From NCBI RefSeq assembly GCF_009749385.1, contig NZ_WBIN01000011.1, positions 62,001 through 126,000 of the forward strand: 64,000 bases of DNA. Reading direction: 5' to 3'. This document shows positions 32,107 to 42,048 of this stretch, one piece after another. Both the position numbers and the translations under genes were made by a program. Source of the DNA: Agromyces allii. GTDB lineage: Bacteria > Actinomycetota > Actinomycetes > Actinomycetales > Microbacteriaceae. How positions within the stretch are numbered: the first letter of the stretch is position 1; each line of letters opens with the position of its first letter. The notes below the pieces were generated by a model. The model saw only the letters and a list, made by a program, of their open reading frames with translations. It searched no databases and was not told the DNA's origin.

Positions 32107-34863
32107 TCAGCGCAGCGGGTACCGCTCGGCGAGCTGGCGCCGCGAGGTGATGCCGAGCTTCCGGAACACCTTGCGGAGGTGGTAGTCGACGGTGTTCGCG
32201 CTGATGAACAGCTCGGCGCCGATCTCGGCGTTCGTGCGGCCCGACGACGCGAGCCGCGCGACGGTCGCCTCCTGCGGGGTCAGGGTGTCGACCGCGGCCT
32301 CGCCCGGCGCGTGCGCGACGACGTGCTCGCCCGTGGCCTCGAGCTCGCGGCGTGCGCGGGCGGCGAACGCGGGCGCGCCCGCCCGCTCGAAGCTCTCGAG
32401 GGCGAGCCGCAGCTGGTCGCGCGCGTCGCGCCGGCGCTTCAGGCGTCGCAGCCACTCGCCGTAGACCAGGTGCGCGCGCCCCAGCTCGGCTGCCGCGCCG
32501 GCCTCGACGTAGTGCTCGATCGCCTCCCGGTAGAGCGGCTCGGCGTCGTCGTCGGAGGCGAGCAGGGCGGCGGCGCGGGCCGAGACGCCGCGGATCCACG
32601 GCGTGCCGCTCACCTCGGCGAACTCGGCGAGGCGCGCGGCCGCGGAGCGCACGGGCGGGTCGCCGCCGTGGCCGCTGCGAACGCCCGCCTCGACGAGGTC
32701 GGGCAGCTGCTGGTAGGTCACCTGCAGGAAGTCGCGGGCGACCATCGGCAGGAGGCGCTCGTACGCCGCGGCATACCGCCCGTCGGCGAGGTCGCGGGTG
32801 CAGAGCCCCGACATCGCGATCGTGTGGGCGCCGACGAACCCGCTCGCGAGGATGCCGACGGCGAGCTGCTCGACGACCTCGGTCGGCGCCCCCGCCCATG
32901 CGAGGTAGGAGGCGTTCACGACCTGTTCGGCGTCGTACCCGATGGCCCGGCGGAGCTCGCGCACCCCGTCGATGTGCCGCCCGGCGGCAGCCGCATCGCC
33001 GCGCACGAGTTCGACCTCGCCGAGCAGCCACAGCGTCGTGTCGAGCACGCGCAGGTTCCCGGCCTCGCGGGCGACCGACGCCGTGCGCTCGAGCAGTTCG
33101 ATGCAGGTGCGCTCGTCCCAAAGGCCCATCGTGAGGGCGACGCCGAAGTAGCCGAGGTCGAGCAGCTGCGCGTCATCGGCACGCCGCAGCATCTCGACCG
33201 CGGCCCGCATGGGCGGCACCGCCTGGTCGTACGGCAGCAGGATGTGCGCGGCGATGCCGCGCAACGCGACCGACCTGGGGCCGTCGGCCACGTCGACCCC
33301 GGCGGCGAGTCGTCGTCCGAGCTCTGGCAGCGTCGCGTCGGTGACCGCCCACTCGGCCGTGAGCTCGACCTCGAACGCCCGCACCAGTGCACGTTGTTCG
33401 AGGTCGGGTGCCCGGCCGTGGAAGAGCTCTGCGGCGTGCAGCAGCGTGGCCGGTCCGCCGCGCACGCCGTCGGGGTCGGCCACGAAGAGCGCGAGCATGG
33501 CGCGCAGCATCAGCAGTCGCCCCTCGGTCACCGGATCGGCGGCTCCGGCATCGATGCGGTCGAGCAGTTCGAGCGCGAGCTGGGCGGCACCGGCCGCCGC
33601 CGCAGCCTCGGCTGCCGCGATGAGTCGGGCGTCGCGTGCCGGCCCCGGCGTCGTGAGGTCGGCGGCCCCGGCGAGCAGCCGCGCACGCGAGGCGGTGCCG
33701 CCTCGGCCGCCCGCGGCATCCGCTGCCCGTTCCATGCGGTCGGCGACCGCATCGTCGACGCCGGAGGTCGCGGCGGCCGCATGCCAGACCGCGAGGTCGG
33801 GACGGCCCTGCTCGTCGGCGACCTCGCGCAGCACCGCGTGCACCTCGCGCCGCTCGCCCACGGGCATCGCGTTGTAGACCGCGGCACGAACGAGCGGATG
33901 CCGGAACCGCACGCGTTCGCGCACCGACGCGAGGCCGGCGCGCTCCGCCGCGCCCGCGGCATCCGTCGCCACCCCGAGCCGGTGCGCCGCCTCGTCGATG
34001 ATCGCCGGACGGCCCGTGGACTCGGCCGCCGCGACGCCGAGCCAGCGGCGCGTGTCGGCGGGCAGCGCGTCGACCGCGCGAAGGTAGGTGGACTCGAGAC
34101 GCAGACCGATCGGCACCGGCCCGAGCGCGAGCGACGAGTCGGTGAGCTGCTGCGCCGTGAACTCGCGTGCGAGGTCGATGAGGGCGAGCGGGTTGCCGCC
34201 GGTCTCCTCGGCGAAGCGCGTCGCGAGGAAGGGATCGACCGGCTCGACCGCCGACCGGTTCAGCAGCTGCACCGAGGTGGGCCCGTCGAGCCCGCCGAGT
34301 TCGAGCACCGCGACGCCCGCGGCCGCGACGTCGACCCGCGCATCGGGCCTCGCGCCCAGCAGCAGTGCGACCGACTCGGCCTCGAGCCGGCGCCCCACGA
34401 ACGCGAGCACCTCGAGCGACTCGGGGTCGACCAGGTGCGCGTCGTCGATCACGTACACGAGCGGATGCCGCTCGGCCGCCGCCGCGAGCAGCGACAGCAT
34501 GCCGAGCCCCACCAGGTAGCGGTCGGGCGGCGGGCCGTCGTCGACCCCGGCCGCGATGCGAAGAGCAGCCGCCTGGCGTGGAGGCAGCACGCCGACGAGT
34601 TCGGTGAACGGGGCGCCGAGCCGCTGCAGTGCCGCGTACGGCATCGCCTGCTCGGCCTCGAAGCCGTCGGCCCGCACGACGCGAACGCCCGCGACCTCGC
34701 GCACGGCTTCGTCGAGGAGCGCCGTCTTGCCGATGCCCGGCTCGCCGCGGATCAGCAGCGCAGCCCCTCGCCCGTTGCGCGCCGAGCCGACCAGGTCGGC
34801 GAGGCGCTCGCGCTCGCCGGCACGGCCGAGGAGCGCAGACGGTGGCGTGTCGATGCTGACCAC
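32107..34863 (-). CDS. LuxR-family LAL regulator with AAA ATPase domain
   Basis: A 918-aa large ATP-binding LuxR-type regulator. Walker A GEPGIGKT at 40-47 and Walker [12 protein letters not shown] near 134 lie in an AAA/STAND module, followed by a long alpha-helical repeat region and a C-terminal LuxR helix-turn-helix ([20 protein letters not shown], then the recognition helix [18 protein letters not shown]). Such proteins activate catabolic or antibiotic genes after ligand binding. It starts at GTG 34863. Neighbouring alpha/beta hydrolase genes on the same strand are possible targets. Confidence 0.93.
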   Translation of the reverse strand: MVSIDTPPSALLGRAGERERLADLVGSARNGRGAALLIRGEPGIGKTALLDEAVREVAGVRVVRADGFEAEQAMPYAALQRLGAPFTELVGVLPPRQAAALRIAAGVDDGPPPDRYLVGLGMLSLLAAAAERHPLVYVIDDAHLVDPESLEVLAFVGRRLEAESVALLLGARPDARVDVAAAGVAVLELGGLDGPTSVQLLNRSAVEPVDPFLATRFAEETGGNPLALIDLAREFTAQQLTDSSLALGPVPIGLRLESTYLRAVDALPADTRRWLGVAAAESTGRPAIIDEAAHRLGVATDAAGAAERAGLASVRERVRFRHPLVRAAVYNAMPVGERREVHAVLREVADEQGRPDLAVWHAAAATSGVDDAVADRMERAADAAGGRGGTASRARLLAGAADLTTPGPARDARLIAAAEAAAAAGAAQLALELLDRIDAGAADPVTEGRLLMLRAMLALFVADPDGVRGGPATLLHAAELFHGRAPDLEQRALVRAFEVELTAEWAVTDATLPELGRRLAAGVDVADGPRSVALRGIAAHILLPYDQAVPPMRAAVEMLRRADDAQLLDLGYFGVALTMGLWDERTCIELLERTASVAREAGNLRVLDTTLWLLGEVELVRGDAAAAGRHIDGVRELRRAIGYDAEQVVNASYLAWAGAPTEVVEQLAVGILASGFVGAHTIAMSGLCTRDLADGRYAAAYERLLPMVARDFLQVTYQQLPDLVEAGVRSGHGGDPPVRSAAARLAEFAEVSGTPWIRGVSARAAALLASDDDAEPLYREAIEHYVEAGAAAELGRAHLVYGEWLRRLKRRRDARDQLRLALESFERAGAPAFAARARRELEATGEHVVAHAPGEAAVDTLTPQEATVARLASSGRTNAEIGAELFISANTVDYHLRKVFRKLGITSRRQLAERYPLR

Positions 34864-35034
34864 GGTAGTGGAGCGCTCTCACGCAGCGCCATGGCCGATC
34901 CACGGCCGCGTCACGTCGGGTAAATGGCGGTCCCTCCGATTGGGGGTGACCGGCCGACGCCCATCGGGCGTACTGTCCCGCGCAGAGGCCGGATGCGCAG
35001 CAATCCGGGCGTCACCGGGAAGCGGGGGTTCCTG

Positions 35035-37518
35035 ATGTCGAGACGAGATATCCGGTCACTCGCTCGAGCGGCCACGGTGCTCGTGCTGCTGCTCGTCGCG
35101 TTCGTCAACATCGCGCTCCCGTCGGAGTCCGCGGTCGCCTCTTCGCCAAGCCCGGTCGACTACGACGTGGTCTGCCCCATCGCCGAGGAGCTCGCTAAGA
35201 CCGACCCGGCTGCGGCGATCAAGCTGATCGAAACCGCACGTGCGACGGACACGCCTGCCGCGTCACCGGCCCGTCGGCAGGCGTGCGAAGACGCGTTGGA
35301 GCAGGCCCTCGCTTCGTCGGCGCTCTCTTTGCCTCTCGAACTCTCCGCCGATGGGGCGTGTTTCGCCGCAGCGAAACTGATCGAGTTCGGGCGTCCGGAT
35401 GCTGCGAAGAAGGTTCTCGAGGGTTCGCGTTCACCATCGAAGACGATGCAGGCATGCTCCGGTGTCTTCGAGGACGTCGAAGCTGCGGTGCCCGCCTCGA
35501 CGCCCACCCCGAAGTCCGTCGGAACCGCTTGGGATGACTTCGTCAAGATCGTGACCCCGCTGGCCTCGATCGGCCTGTTCTTCCTGGGCGGATGGGCCGC
35601 CCTCCTCGTGCTCGCGCGCCTGATCGCGTTCCTGCCGCACCTGCGCGATCAGCGCGAATCCACGAAGGCGCTCCGGAGGGAGTCGCTCGTCCTCGGCATC
35701 ATCTTCTTGGTGCTCGCTCCTCCGATCGCGTGGGTCATGGCGGTCATGTACTCAGCGGACGTCTGGGATCAGATCGCCGCATTCTCGCTGTTCCTGATCG
35801 CCTTCGGGCTCGTCGGCGCGGGGGCGCTCGGTCGCGTGATCGCTGCAGCGCCCCACCTCAGCATCGCGGTCTCGGGTGACGGCGAGAAGACCGTCGATCA
35901 GGCGCTCGTCGCCGGTGCGCTGCTCGACATGATGGGAACCAGTGCACGCGGCATCGAGCTCCCGGTCGGCCCCGACCTGGACGACCTGAGCAACGCGCTC
36001 ACCGAACTCTCAGATCAGAAGTGGATCGCCCTCCTGCAGAAGGTCTGGTTGTTCATCACCAACATTCGGCCTTGGACGCTCGCGATCTCCCTCACGTCGG
36101 CCGGCATCGCATCCGTGTCGGTCGAGCGGAACGGCCGCCAGATCTTCAGCGGCCAGGTTATTGCGGCGGACGCACGGGTGGGTGAGAAGACCGACGAGGG
36201 TGCATTCACCGACGGACGCCGAGTCGCGGCCTTCGCCGCGGCGATCCTCGTCGATAAAATGGTCGAACGCTACCCGGACATGGTCCCCGGTCTCCAAGGC
36301 GCGTCGAGGTGGCGGAGCATTGCACTCCAGTACATCGCCACGAAGGGGTATGCGTCTCGAGCCGATCGTGATGCCTCGATTGCTCTCCTCGGCAAGGCAC
36401 TACTCGCTGACGGCCGTAATCTCTCCGCCGTCGTCGCCCTCTGGAATCGTCGCTTCCGGTACGAAGCGAGTACGAACGGACTGCTCGAGTATCGACGGCT
36501 TCTGGTCGGGTTCGTCCGGGAGCGCACCAAGTCCTTCTTCGGCGCCGAGGAGACACCGCCAATCGTGCCACTCGGTATCGACCCCGCACTGGCAGGTGAC
36601 GATCTCCTCGTCAGAGCGCTCACCTCATTGTGCGCGGTCGAGCGAAACCTCAAGGCAATGCCCGAGTCTGCAACGGTGGACAGATCAGATCCCGTGTCAG
36701 CCCTCGAGTACGCCCGGTTCCTCCACGCGATGATCGCACGGCGCGACGACCTCCAGATCGAGGATCTGGCCGGAGACGTCAGACTCAAGCTCGCACGGAT
36801 CAGCGTCGCAAGACTCGGCGGCGAAGCCGTAACCGAAAGCGAGATCAAGCCCTACAGCCCCGAGGTCGCGTACTCCCTCGCCTGTCATTTCGCGCAGATG
36901 CCGCCGAGAAGCGAGGTGCCGCAGTTCAGCCGCTCGATCCAGCTCCTTCCTCTCGCGTTCACGATCGACGCATTCAAGACGTGGGCTGAACACGACGATC
37001 CCGAGATCGCCCCGCTCCGCCGCCTGCCGGCATTCCAGAGCCTGTACCCCCGTGAACGCGACGCGCGCTTCTCCAGGCCGCCTTTCCTGTTCTCCTCGAT
37101 GCGTCTCAGCAAGGTCGAGGGAGTGGCGAGTCTCGAACGACTCGCGGATGCGACCGTCACTCCGGCGCTCCTGAACGAGCTCGGACTGGATGAGCAGACC
37201 GCACTCCGGCTCCAACGAGCGGCGAGGCTTGCCGTCGAGTTCGACCATGCTCCGCTCGACGGATTCGAGTGGGCGGCACTCGAAGTGCTGTTTGACCACG
37301 ACGTGATGACCGTCATGGACCTCCTCCTCCTCGCGAACGGCGGATCGACTGGAGATCTCAGCATCCTCGAATTGACGGAGGTACTCAGCGAAAAGGGCTA
37401 CTCGATTGGCGGATCACCTTCAAACCGTTCCACCTCCATGACCGTCGCGGCCTGGCTCGAGAAGGTGGCTCAGGCCCTGACGAAGTCGCCGAGTTCGCCT
37501 GCCTCGTCGGGCTCCTGA
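35035..37518 (+). CDS. unrecognised 827-aa membrane protein with Cys-capped helical repeats
   Basis: I cannot assign a family. Residues 1-36 form a signal peptide or anchor. Residues 43-150 contain two similar helical hairpins, each opening and closing with Cys (Cys47/Cys84 and Cys109/Cys141) and sharing the pattern P-x-AA-x-K-[LV]-[IL]-E-x2-R. Three membrane segments follow (about 174-199, 217-239, 247-269). The last 550 residues should be cytosolic, mostly helical and TPR-like, with an ERYPDMVPGLQGASRWRS motif and a helix-hairpin-helix-like end (ELGLDEQTALRLQRAARLA). GC content and codon use look lower than in the neighbours, suggesting transfer. An upstream in-frame ATG adds 37 residues but makes the signal peptide atypical. 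Confidence 0.75.
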   Translation: MSRRDIRSLARAATVLVLLLVAFVNIALPSESAVASSPSPVDYDVVCPIAEELAKTDPAAAIKLIETARATDTPAASPARRQACEDALEQALASSALSLPLELSADGACFAAAKLIEFGRPDAAKKVLEGSRSPSKTMQACSGVFEDVEAAVPASTPTPKSVGTAWDDFVKIVTPLASIGLFFLGGWAALLVLARLIAFLPHLRDQRESTKALRRESLVLGIIFLVLAPPIAWVMAVMYSADVWDQIAAFSLFLIAFGLVGAGALGRVIAAAPHLSIAVSGDGEKTVDQALVAGALLDMMGTSARGIELPVGPDLDDLSNALTELSDQKWIALLQKVWLFITNIRPWTLAISLTSAGIASVSVERNGRQIFSGQVIAADARVGEKTDEGAFTDGRRVAAFAAAILVDKMVERYPDMVPGLQGASRWRSIALQYIATKGYASRADRDASIALLGKALLADGRNLSAVVALWNRRFRYEASTNGLLEYRRLLVGFVRERTKSFFGAEETPPIVPLGIDPALAGDDLLVRALTSLCAVERNLKAMPESATVDRSDPVSALEYARFLHAMIARRDDLQIEDLAGDVRLKLARISVARLGGEAVTESEIKPYSPEVAYSLACHFAQMPPRSEVPQFSRSIQLLPLAFTIDAFKTWAEHDDPEIAPLRRLPAFQSLYPRERDARFSRPPFLFSSMRLSKVEGVASLERLADATVTPALLNELGLDEQTALRLQRAARLAVEFDHAPLDGFEWAALEVLFDHDVMTVMDLLLLANGGSTGDLSILELTEVLSEKGYSIGGSPSNRSTSMTVAAWLEKVAQALTKSPSSPASSGS

Positions 37519-37597
37519 ACAGTTCCGCAGTCTTGTTCCCGATCGGGCACTGCGCACCATTTCACCGCAAGCGATCGCCTTCGAGATCGCGAGTCCT

Positions 37598-37643
37598 GAT
37601 GAACGGAGATTGGCCGTTCCGATGAACGGAGATTGGCCGTTCT
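37598..37643. repeat. two 23-bp tandem repeats, each a hairpin
   Basis: Two copies of GATGAACGGAGATTGGCCG plus TTCC or TTCT lie at 37598-37620 and 37621-37643. Within each, GAACGG and CCGTTC can form a 6-bp stem with a 7-nt loop. They fill the gap between the convergent orphan and ABC-F genes and may end transcription. Confidence 0.8.
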
Positions 37644-37667
37644 GAGGGCCGGCCCAGCTCGGCCGCT

Positions 37668-39260
37668 CTAGAGCGCGCCGGTCGCCGGCGTCTCGCGCAC
37701 GCGCCCGCCGCCCTCGAAGACGAGCAGGCGGTCGGCGAGCTTGTCGACGAAGAAGCGGTCGTGGCTCACGACCACCACGGCGCCCGGGAAGTGCGTGAGC
37801 GCGCGCTCCATGACCTGGGTCGAGGTGATGTCGAGGTGGTTCGTGGGCTCGTCGAGCACGATCACGGCGGCCCCCGAGAGCAGGCACTGCGCGATCGCGA
37901 CGCGGGCGCGCTGCCCGCCCGAGAGCGTGCCGATCTTCTGCTTGAGGTCGGCCTCCGAGAACTGCAGCATCGCGAGGAACCGGTTCACGGACTTCTTCGT
38001 CGCGGTGAACGCGAGGGAGTCGGGGTAGGCGTTCACGGCGTGACCGACGGTGTCCTCGAGGTCGAGCTCTGCGTAGACCCGGTTGTACGAGACGAACCTG
38101 GCGCCCTTCGCCCAGCGCACGCTGCCGGCATCCGCCTCGGTCTCGCCCGTGAGCACGTCGAGCAGGGTCGACTTGCCCGAGCCGTTCGAGCCGAGCACCG
38201 CGACCCGGTCGCCGCGGTGCAGGTCGAACGAGACGTTCTCGAACAGGGGCGTGCCGTTGAAGCCCTTCGACAGGCCGGTGACGGTGAGCAGGTCGTTGCT
38301 GACCCGCAGGCCCTCGTAGATGCCCGTGATGATCTGGTCGATCGGGCGGGGCGCCTGCCGCTTCTTGATGTCGGCGAGGCGGCGCGCGACCGCGTTCGAG
38401 GGGTTGCGCGCGGCCTCGCGGCGTGCGGCCGACGCGGCCTGCTCGTAGGCCAGCAGCTCCTCCTCGTGCGCGAACTGCTTCTCGAGCATCTTCAGGCGCG
38501 ACTGCTTCGCGTGCACGTAGGCGGAGTAGTCGCCCTCGTACTCCTGGAGGCGGTAGTTCTCGAGCTCGATGATGCGGTCGACGACGCCGTCGAGGAACTG
38601 GCGGTCGTGCGAGACGACGAGCACGGCGCCCGCGAAGCTCGAGAGCCAGTTCTCGATCCACTTCACGCCGTCGAGGTCGAGGAAGTTCGTCGGCTCGTCG
38701 AGCAGCAGCACGTCGGGCGACTGCACGAGGATCTGCGCGAGCGCGGCCCGGTTGCGCCATCCGCCCGAGAGCCGGTCGATCGGCAGGGCGCGGCGCTCGG
38801 CGTCGAAGCCGAGGCGCGTGAGCACGGTGTCGATGGTGGTCTCGTAGGTCCAGCCGCCGATGTGGTCCATGCGCTCGAAGAGCTCGCCCTGCTCGGTGAG
38901 CAGGCGGGTCATCTCGTCGCCGCCCATGGGCTCGGCGAGCGCCATGCCGATCTCGTCGAGGCGCGCCTGGGTCTCGTGCACGTCGGCGAAGTGCCCGCTC
39001 AGTGTCTGCTGGATCGACTGCTCGCCGTCGAGCTCCGAGAACTGCGAGAAGTAGCCGATCGTCGTGCCGAGCGTCACGTCGCGCGTGCCGGCGGTCGGGT
39101 CGCGGCGCCCGAGCACGACCTCGAGCAGGCTCGTCTTGCCCGTGCCGTTCTTGCCGATGAGGCCCACGCGGTCGCCCGCCTTGAGCTTCAGGAACGCCTC
39201 CTTCAGCACGGGTCGCCCGTCGAACTCGATGCTCACGTCGTTCAGGCGGATCAGGCTCAC
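37668..39260 (-). CDS. ABC-F family ATPase
   Basis: A 530-aa soluble protein with two ABC domains and no membrane part. Domain 1: GKNGTGKT near residue 36, LSGGWRNRAALAQ, VLLLDEPTNFLD. Domain 2: GSNGSGKST, LSGGQRARVAIAQ, IVLDEPTNHLD. The linker between them (about residues 245-310, Glu/Lys/Ala-rich) is the P-site tRNA-interacting region. ABC-F proteins act on ribosomes in translation or antibiotic protection. The length and short C-terminus fit a housekeeping member. The GTG at 39260 has GAGAGGA about 6 nt upstream. Confidence 0.93.
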   Translation of the reverse strand: MSLIRLNDVSIEFDGRPVLKEAFLKLKAGDRVGLIGKNGTGKTSLLEVVLGRRDPTAGTRDVTLGTTIGYFSQFSELDGEQSIQQTLSGHFADVHETQARLDEIGMALAEPMGGDEMTRLLTEQGELFERMDHIGGWTYETTIDTVLTRLGFDAERRALPIDRLSGGWRNRAALAQILVQSPDVLLLDEPTNFLDLDGVKWIENWLSSFAGAVLVVSHDRQFLDGVVDRIIELENYRLQEYEGDYSAYVHAKQSRLKMLEKQFAHEEELLAYEQAASAARREAARNPSNAVARRLADIKKRQAPRPIDQIITGIYEGLRVSNDLLTVTGLSKGFNGTPLFENVSFDLHRGDRVAVLGSNGSGKSTLLDVLTGETEADAGSVRWAKGARFVSYNRVYAELDLEDTVGHAVNAYPDSLAFTATKKSVNRFLAMLQFSEADLKQKIGTLSGGQRARVAIAQCLLSGAAVIVLDEPTNHLDITSTQVMERALTHFPGAVVVVSHDRFFVDKLADRLLVFEGGGRVRETPATGAL

Positions 39261-39490
39261 GGGGGTCCTCTCGGTGACGGCACGCTCGCTCGGGCATGCC
39301 ACGCGCACACGGCGGGCGGATGCCGCGCGGCGAAGTTCTGGCGCCCCAAGCGTACGTGGCCCGGCCGGGCGCCCGCCCCACGGCATCCGTCGCCCGGGGC
39401 GCGGCCACGCGACCTCCGCCGCCCGACGGACCCCGTGACGATGTCGGATGCCGCGAGTAACGTGTGCGGCGGATGAGAGGGGCTCCACCG

Positions 39491-40852
39491 ATGACCGACG
39501 CCCGCGCGACCGCGCTCGAAGACCTCCGCACCACGCTCACCGGCACGCTCGTGCTGCCGGCCGATGCCGAGTACGACGCGGCGAGATCGCCGTGGAACCT
39601 CAGCGTCGACCAACGCCCCGCGGCGGTCGCCACCCCGGCCGACGTCGCCGACGTGCAGGCGATCCTCGCCGCCGCGGCCTCGGCGGGGCTCGGCGTGACG
39701 ACCCAGCCGAACGGGCACGGGGCCACCGACGACCTCGACGGCGTGATCCTGATCCGCCCATCCGCGTTCGACGAGCTCACGGTCGACGTCGAGGGCCGAA
39801 CGCTCCGCGTCGGCGCGGGCGTCAACTGGGGCGCAGCGCTGCAGGCGCTCGACGGCACCGGACTCGTCGGCCTCGCCGGGTCGAACCCCGAGGTCAACGT
39901 CGTGGGCCTCGCGCTCAACGGCGGACACTCGATGTTCAGTCGGAGCTTCGGGCTCACGGCCAGGTCGATCGCGGCCGTCGAGCTCGTCGACGCCGCGGGC
40001 GAGGTGCGACGCGTGTCCGATGCCGACGACGCCGAGCTCATCTGGGCGCTGCGCGGCGGCGGCGGCGCGTTCGGGGTCGTCACGGCCATCGAGCTCGAGC
40101 TCTTCCCCGCCGACGCGATCTTCGGCGGCGGGCTGGTGTTCCCGTCCGAGAGCGCGGTGCCCGTGATCTCGGCCGCGTTCGCGCTTGCTCGCGACGTGCC
40201 CGAGCTCGGCCTCGACATCGGCATGATGCAGTTCCCCGACCTCGACGTGATGCCGCCGCACCTGCGCGGCCGCGTGGTCGCCTCGGTCGGCATCGTGCAC
40301 CTCGGCGACGAGGCGACCGGGCGCGCCCACGCCGAGCGGCTGCTCGCCGTCGCCGAGCCCATCGCGAACTCGCTCACGGTGTTCACCGTCGGGCAGCTCG
40401 CCGCGGTCGCCGCGGAGCCGACCGACCCCATGCCCACCGCCGACTTCGGCGCGTCGATCGGCAGCGACGACGACGCGTTCGCGGCCGAGTTCGTCGAGGC
40501 GTTCATCGCCGGCGCGGCGCACGGGCTCACGCGGGCCGGCTTCCGCGCCATGGGCGGCGCGACGGCCGAAGAGCTCGGCGCAGAGCTGTCGGCCGTCGGC
40601 GCGGTGCACGCGCCGTTGGTGCTCAGCTCGGGCGTGCTGCTCATGAACCCCGCGCTCGACCCCGATGCGGCCCTGCAGCCGCTGCGAGACCTCGCCGCGC
40701 GCCACGCGGCCCAGGGCGGCGTGCCGACGATGCTCGGCGCCGGTCCGCTCTCGCTGGTCTACCCGCCCGCGGTGCTCGATCGGCTCACGGCCGTGAAGCA
40801 GCGGGTCGACCCGACGGGCCTGATCCGAAGCAACCGCGCGATCCGGGGCTGA
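39491..40852 (+). CDS. FAD-binding oxidoreductase (berberine-bridge/PCMH type)
   Basis: A 453-aa flavoprotein. The FAD-binding domain has AVATPADVADVQAILAAAAS, then PNGHGATDDLDGVILIRPS, where the His is placed like the residue that carries covalent FAD in relatives, and the GGGGAFGVVTAIELEL turn. The C-terminus ends VDPTGLIRSNRAIRG. A substrate cannot be named. GAGAGGGG precedes the ATG at 39491 by about 8 nt. The AlkZ-like gene begins 5 nt after its stop, so the two form an operon. Confidence 0.88.
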   Translation: MTDARATALEDLRTTLTGTLVLPADAEYDAARSPWNLSVDQRPAAVATPADVADVQAILAAAASAGLGVTTQPNGHGATDDLDGVILIRPSAFDELTVDVEGRTLRVGAGVNWGAALQALDGTGLVGLAGSNPEVNVVGLALNGGHSMFSRSFGLTARSIAAVELVDAAGEVRRVSDADDAELIWALRGGGGAFGVVTAIELELFPADAIFGGGLVFPSESAVPVISAAFALARDVPELGLDIGMMQFPDLDVMPPHLRGRVVASVGIVHLGDEATGRAHAERLLAVAEPIANSLTVFTVGQLAAVAAEPTDPMPTADFGASIGSDDDAFAAEFVEAFIAGAAHGLTRAGFRAMGGATAEELGAELSAVGAVHAPLVLSSGVLLMNPALDPDAALQPLRDLAARHAAQGGVPTMLGAGPLSLVYPPAVLDRLTAVKQRVDPTGLIRSNRAIRG

Positions 40853-40857
40853 CCGGC

Positions 40858-41955
40858 GTGCACCGTCTCGACCGGGCGACCGCGAGGCGCGTGGCGGTGC
40901 GGGCCCAGCTCCTCACCGCTGACCGGCCGACCGAGCTGCTCGCGACGGTGCGCCATCTCACGCTGCTGCAGATCGACCCGACCGCCGCCGTCGCGCCGAA
41001 CGCCGACCTGGTCGCGTGGAGCCGCCTCGGCTCGGCGCACCGGCCGGCCGACCTCGTGCAGGCGGTCGAGCGCGACCGCACGCTGTTCGAGTTCGATGCG
41101 CTCGTGCGGCCGATCGACGACATCCCGCTCTTCCGAGCCGAGATGGCCGAGTGGCCGACCTGGCCGCGGGCCAGGGAGTGGCTCGAGCAGAACGCGACGT
41201 TCCGACGCGACATCCTGAACCGCTTCGAGGCCTCCCCCGAGCCCCTCACCTCCCGCGAGCTCAACGACACGAGTGTGGTGCCGTGGCAGTCGACCGGGTG
41301 GACCCACAACCGCAACGTCGGCCGGATGCTCGAGTGCCTCGCCATGCAGGGCGAGATCGCCATCGCCGGCCGGCGCGGGCGCGAACGGCTCTTCACGATC
41401 GCCGGGCGCGTCCATCCGTCGTTCGACGCGCCGCCGGTGCTCTCGCTCGAGCAGGCGGCCGCCGAGCGCGACGTCCGGCGGCTGGCCGCGCTCGGCATCG
41501 CGAGGGCGAAGTCGACCAAGATGCCGCTCGAGCCCGTCGACGTCGGCGCGGCCGGCGAGCCGGCCGAGGTCGAGGGGGTTCTCGGCGAATGGCGTGTCGA
41601 CCCCGCGGCGCTCGACGCCGACCGGTCTGGCTTCGCCGGGCGCACCGCGCTGCTCTCGCCGTTCGACCGCCTGGTCTACGACCGGGTGCGCGCGCAGCAG
41701 CTCTTCGACTTCGAGTACACGCTCGAGATGTACAAGCCCGAGGCGAAACGACGCTGGGGCTACTTCGCGCTGCCGATCCTGCATGGCGACCGGCTCGTGG
41801 GCAAGCTCGACGCCCGGGCCGACCGCAAGCGCGGAACGTTCACCGTGCACGCGATCCACGAAGACGAGGCGTTCGATCGTGCGACCCGCGCCGCCGTCGA
41901 GGCCGAGGTCCGCGAGCTCGCCGACTGGCTGCAGCTCGAGCTCGAGCCGGCCTGA
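40858..41955 (+). CDS. AlkZ/YcaQ-like winged-helix DNA glycosylase
   Basis: A 365-aa HTH_42-family protein. The catalytic QxD motif is visible as Gln38-Ile-Asp40 in LTLLQIDPTAAV; E. coli YcaQ, which unhooks DNA interstrand crosslinks, uses the same Gln-x-Asp type, whereas Streptomyces AlkZ uses Gln-x-Gln. LSPFDRLVYDRVRAQQLFDF and KPEAKRRWGYFALPILHG are the C-terminal family motifs. The expected role is removal of bulky alkylation adducts or crosslinks. The GTG at 40858 matches the domain start. It follows the FAD oxidase in an operon, an association I cannot explain. Confidence 0.85.
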   Translation: MHRLDRATARRVAVRAQLLTADRPTELLATVRHLTLLQIDPTAAVAPNADLVAWSRLGSAHRPADLVQAVERDRTLFEFDALVRPIDDIPLFRAEMAEWPTWPRAREWLEQNATFRRDILNRFEASPEPLTSRELNDTSVVPWQSTGWTHNRNVGRMLECLAMQGEIAIAGRRGRERLFTIAGRVHPSFDAPPVLSLEQAAAERDVRRLAALGIARAKSTKMPLEPVDVGAAGEPAEVEGVLGEWRVDPAALDADRSGFAGRTALLSPFDRLVYDRVRAQQLFDFEYTLEMYKPEAKRRWGYFALPILHGDRLVGKLDARADRKRGTFTVHAIHEDEAFDRATRAAVEAEVRELADWLQLELEPA

Positions 41956-41992
41956 GCCCGGGCGACGCGGGCATCGCCGCGCGGCACCTCGG

Positions 41993-42019
41993 CCTCGGCG
42001 AGGTCAGTCCTCGCCGAGG
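41993..42019. terminator. bidirectional terminator hairpin
   Basis: CCTCGGCGAGG (41993-42003) pairs perfectly with CCTCGCCGAGG (42009-42019) around TCAGT, between the convergent AlkZ-like and alpha/beta hydrolase genes. Confidence 0.75.
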
Positions 42020-42048
42020 TAAGTCCTCGCCGAGGTCAGTCCTCGCCG
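42001..42048. repeat. three 16-bp tandem repeats over a stop codon
   Basis: Units AGGTCAGTCCTCGCCG at 42001, 42017 (one change, TAAG) and 42033. The third holds the TGA of the hydrolase gene and its last codons; the first carries another minus-strand TGA, and the changed base turns the middle one into TTA. Confidence 0.85.

Noticed and set aside
32179..34923. Plus-strand open frame of 914 codons opposite the LAL regulator
   Set aside because: No domain or signal; the minus-strand protein has Walker motifs and a LuxR helix-turn-helix.
37668..39260. ABC-F protein as an antibiotic-resistance factor
   Set aside because: Length, linker and context look like a general translation-associated member; nothing nearby suggests antibiotic resistance.
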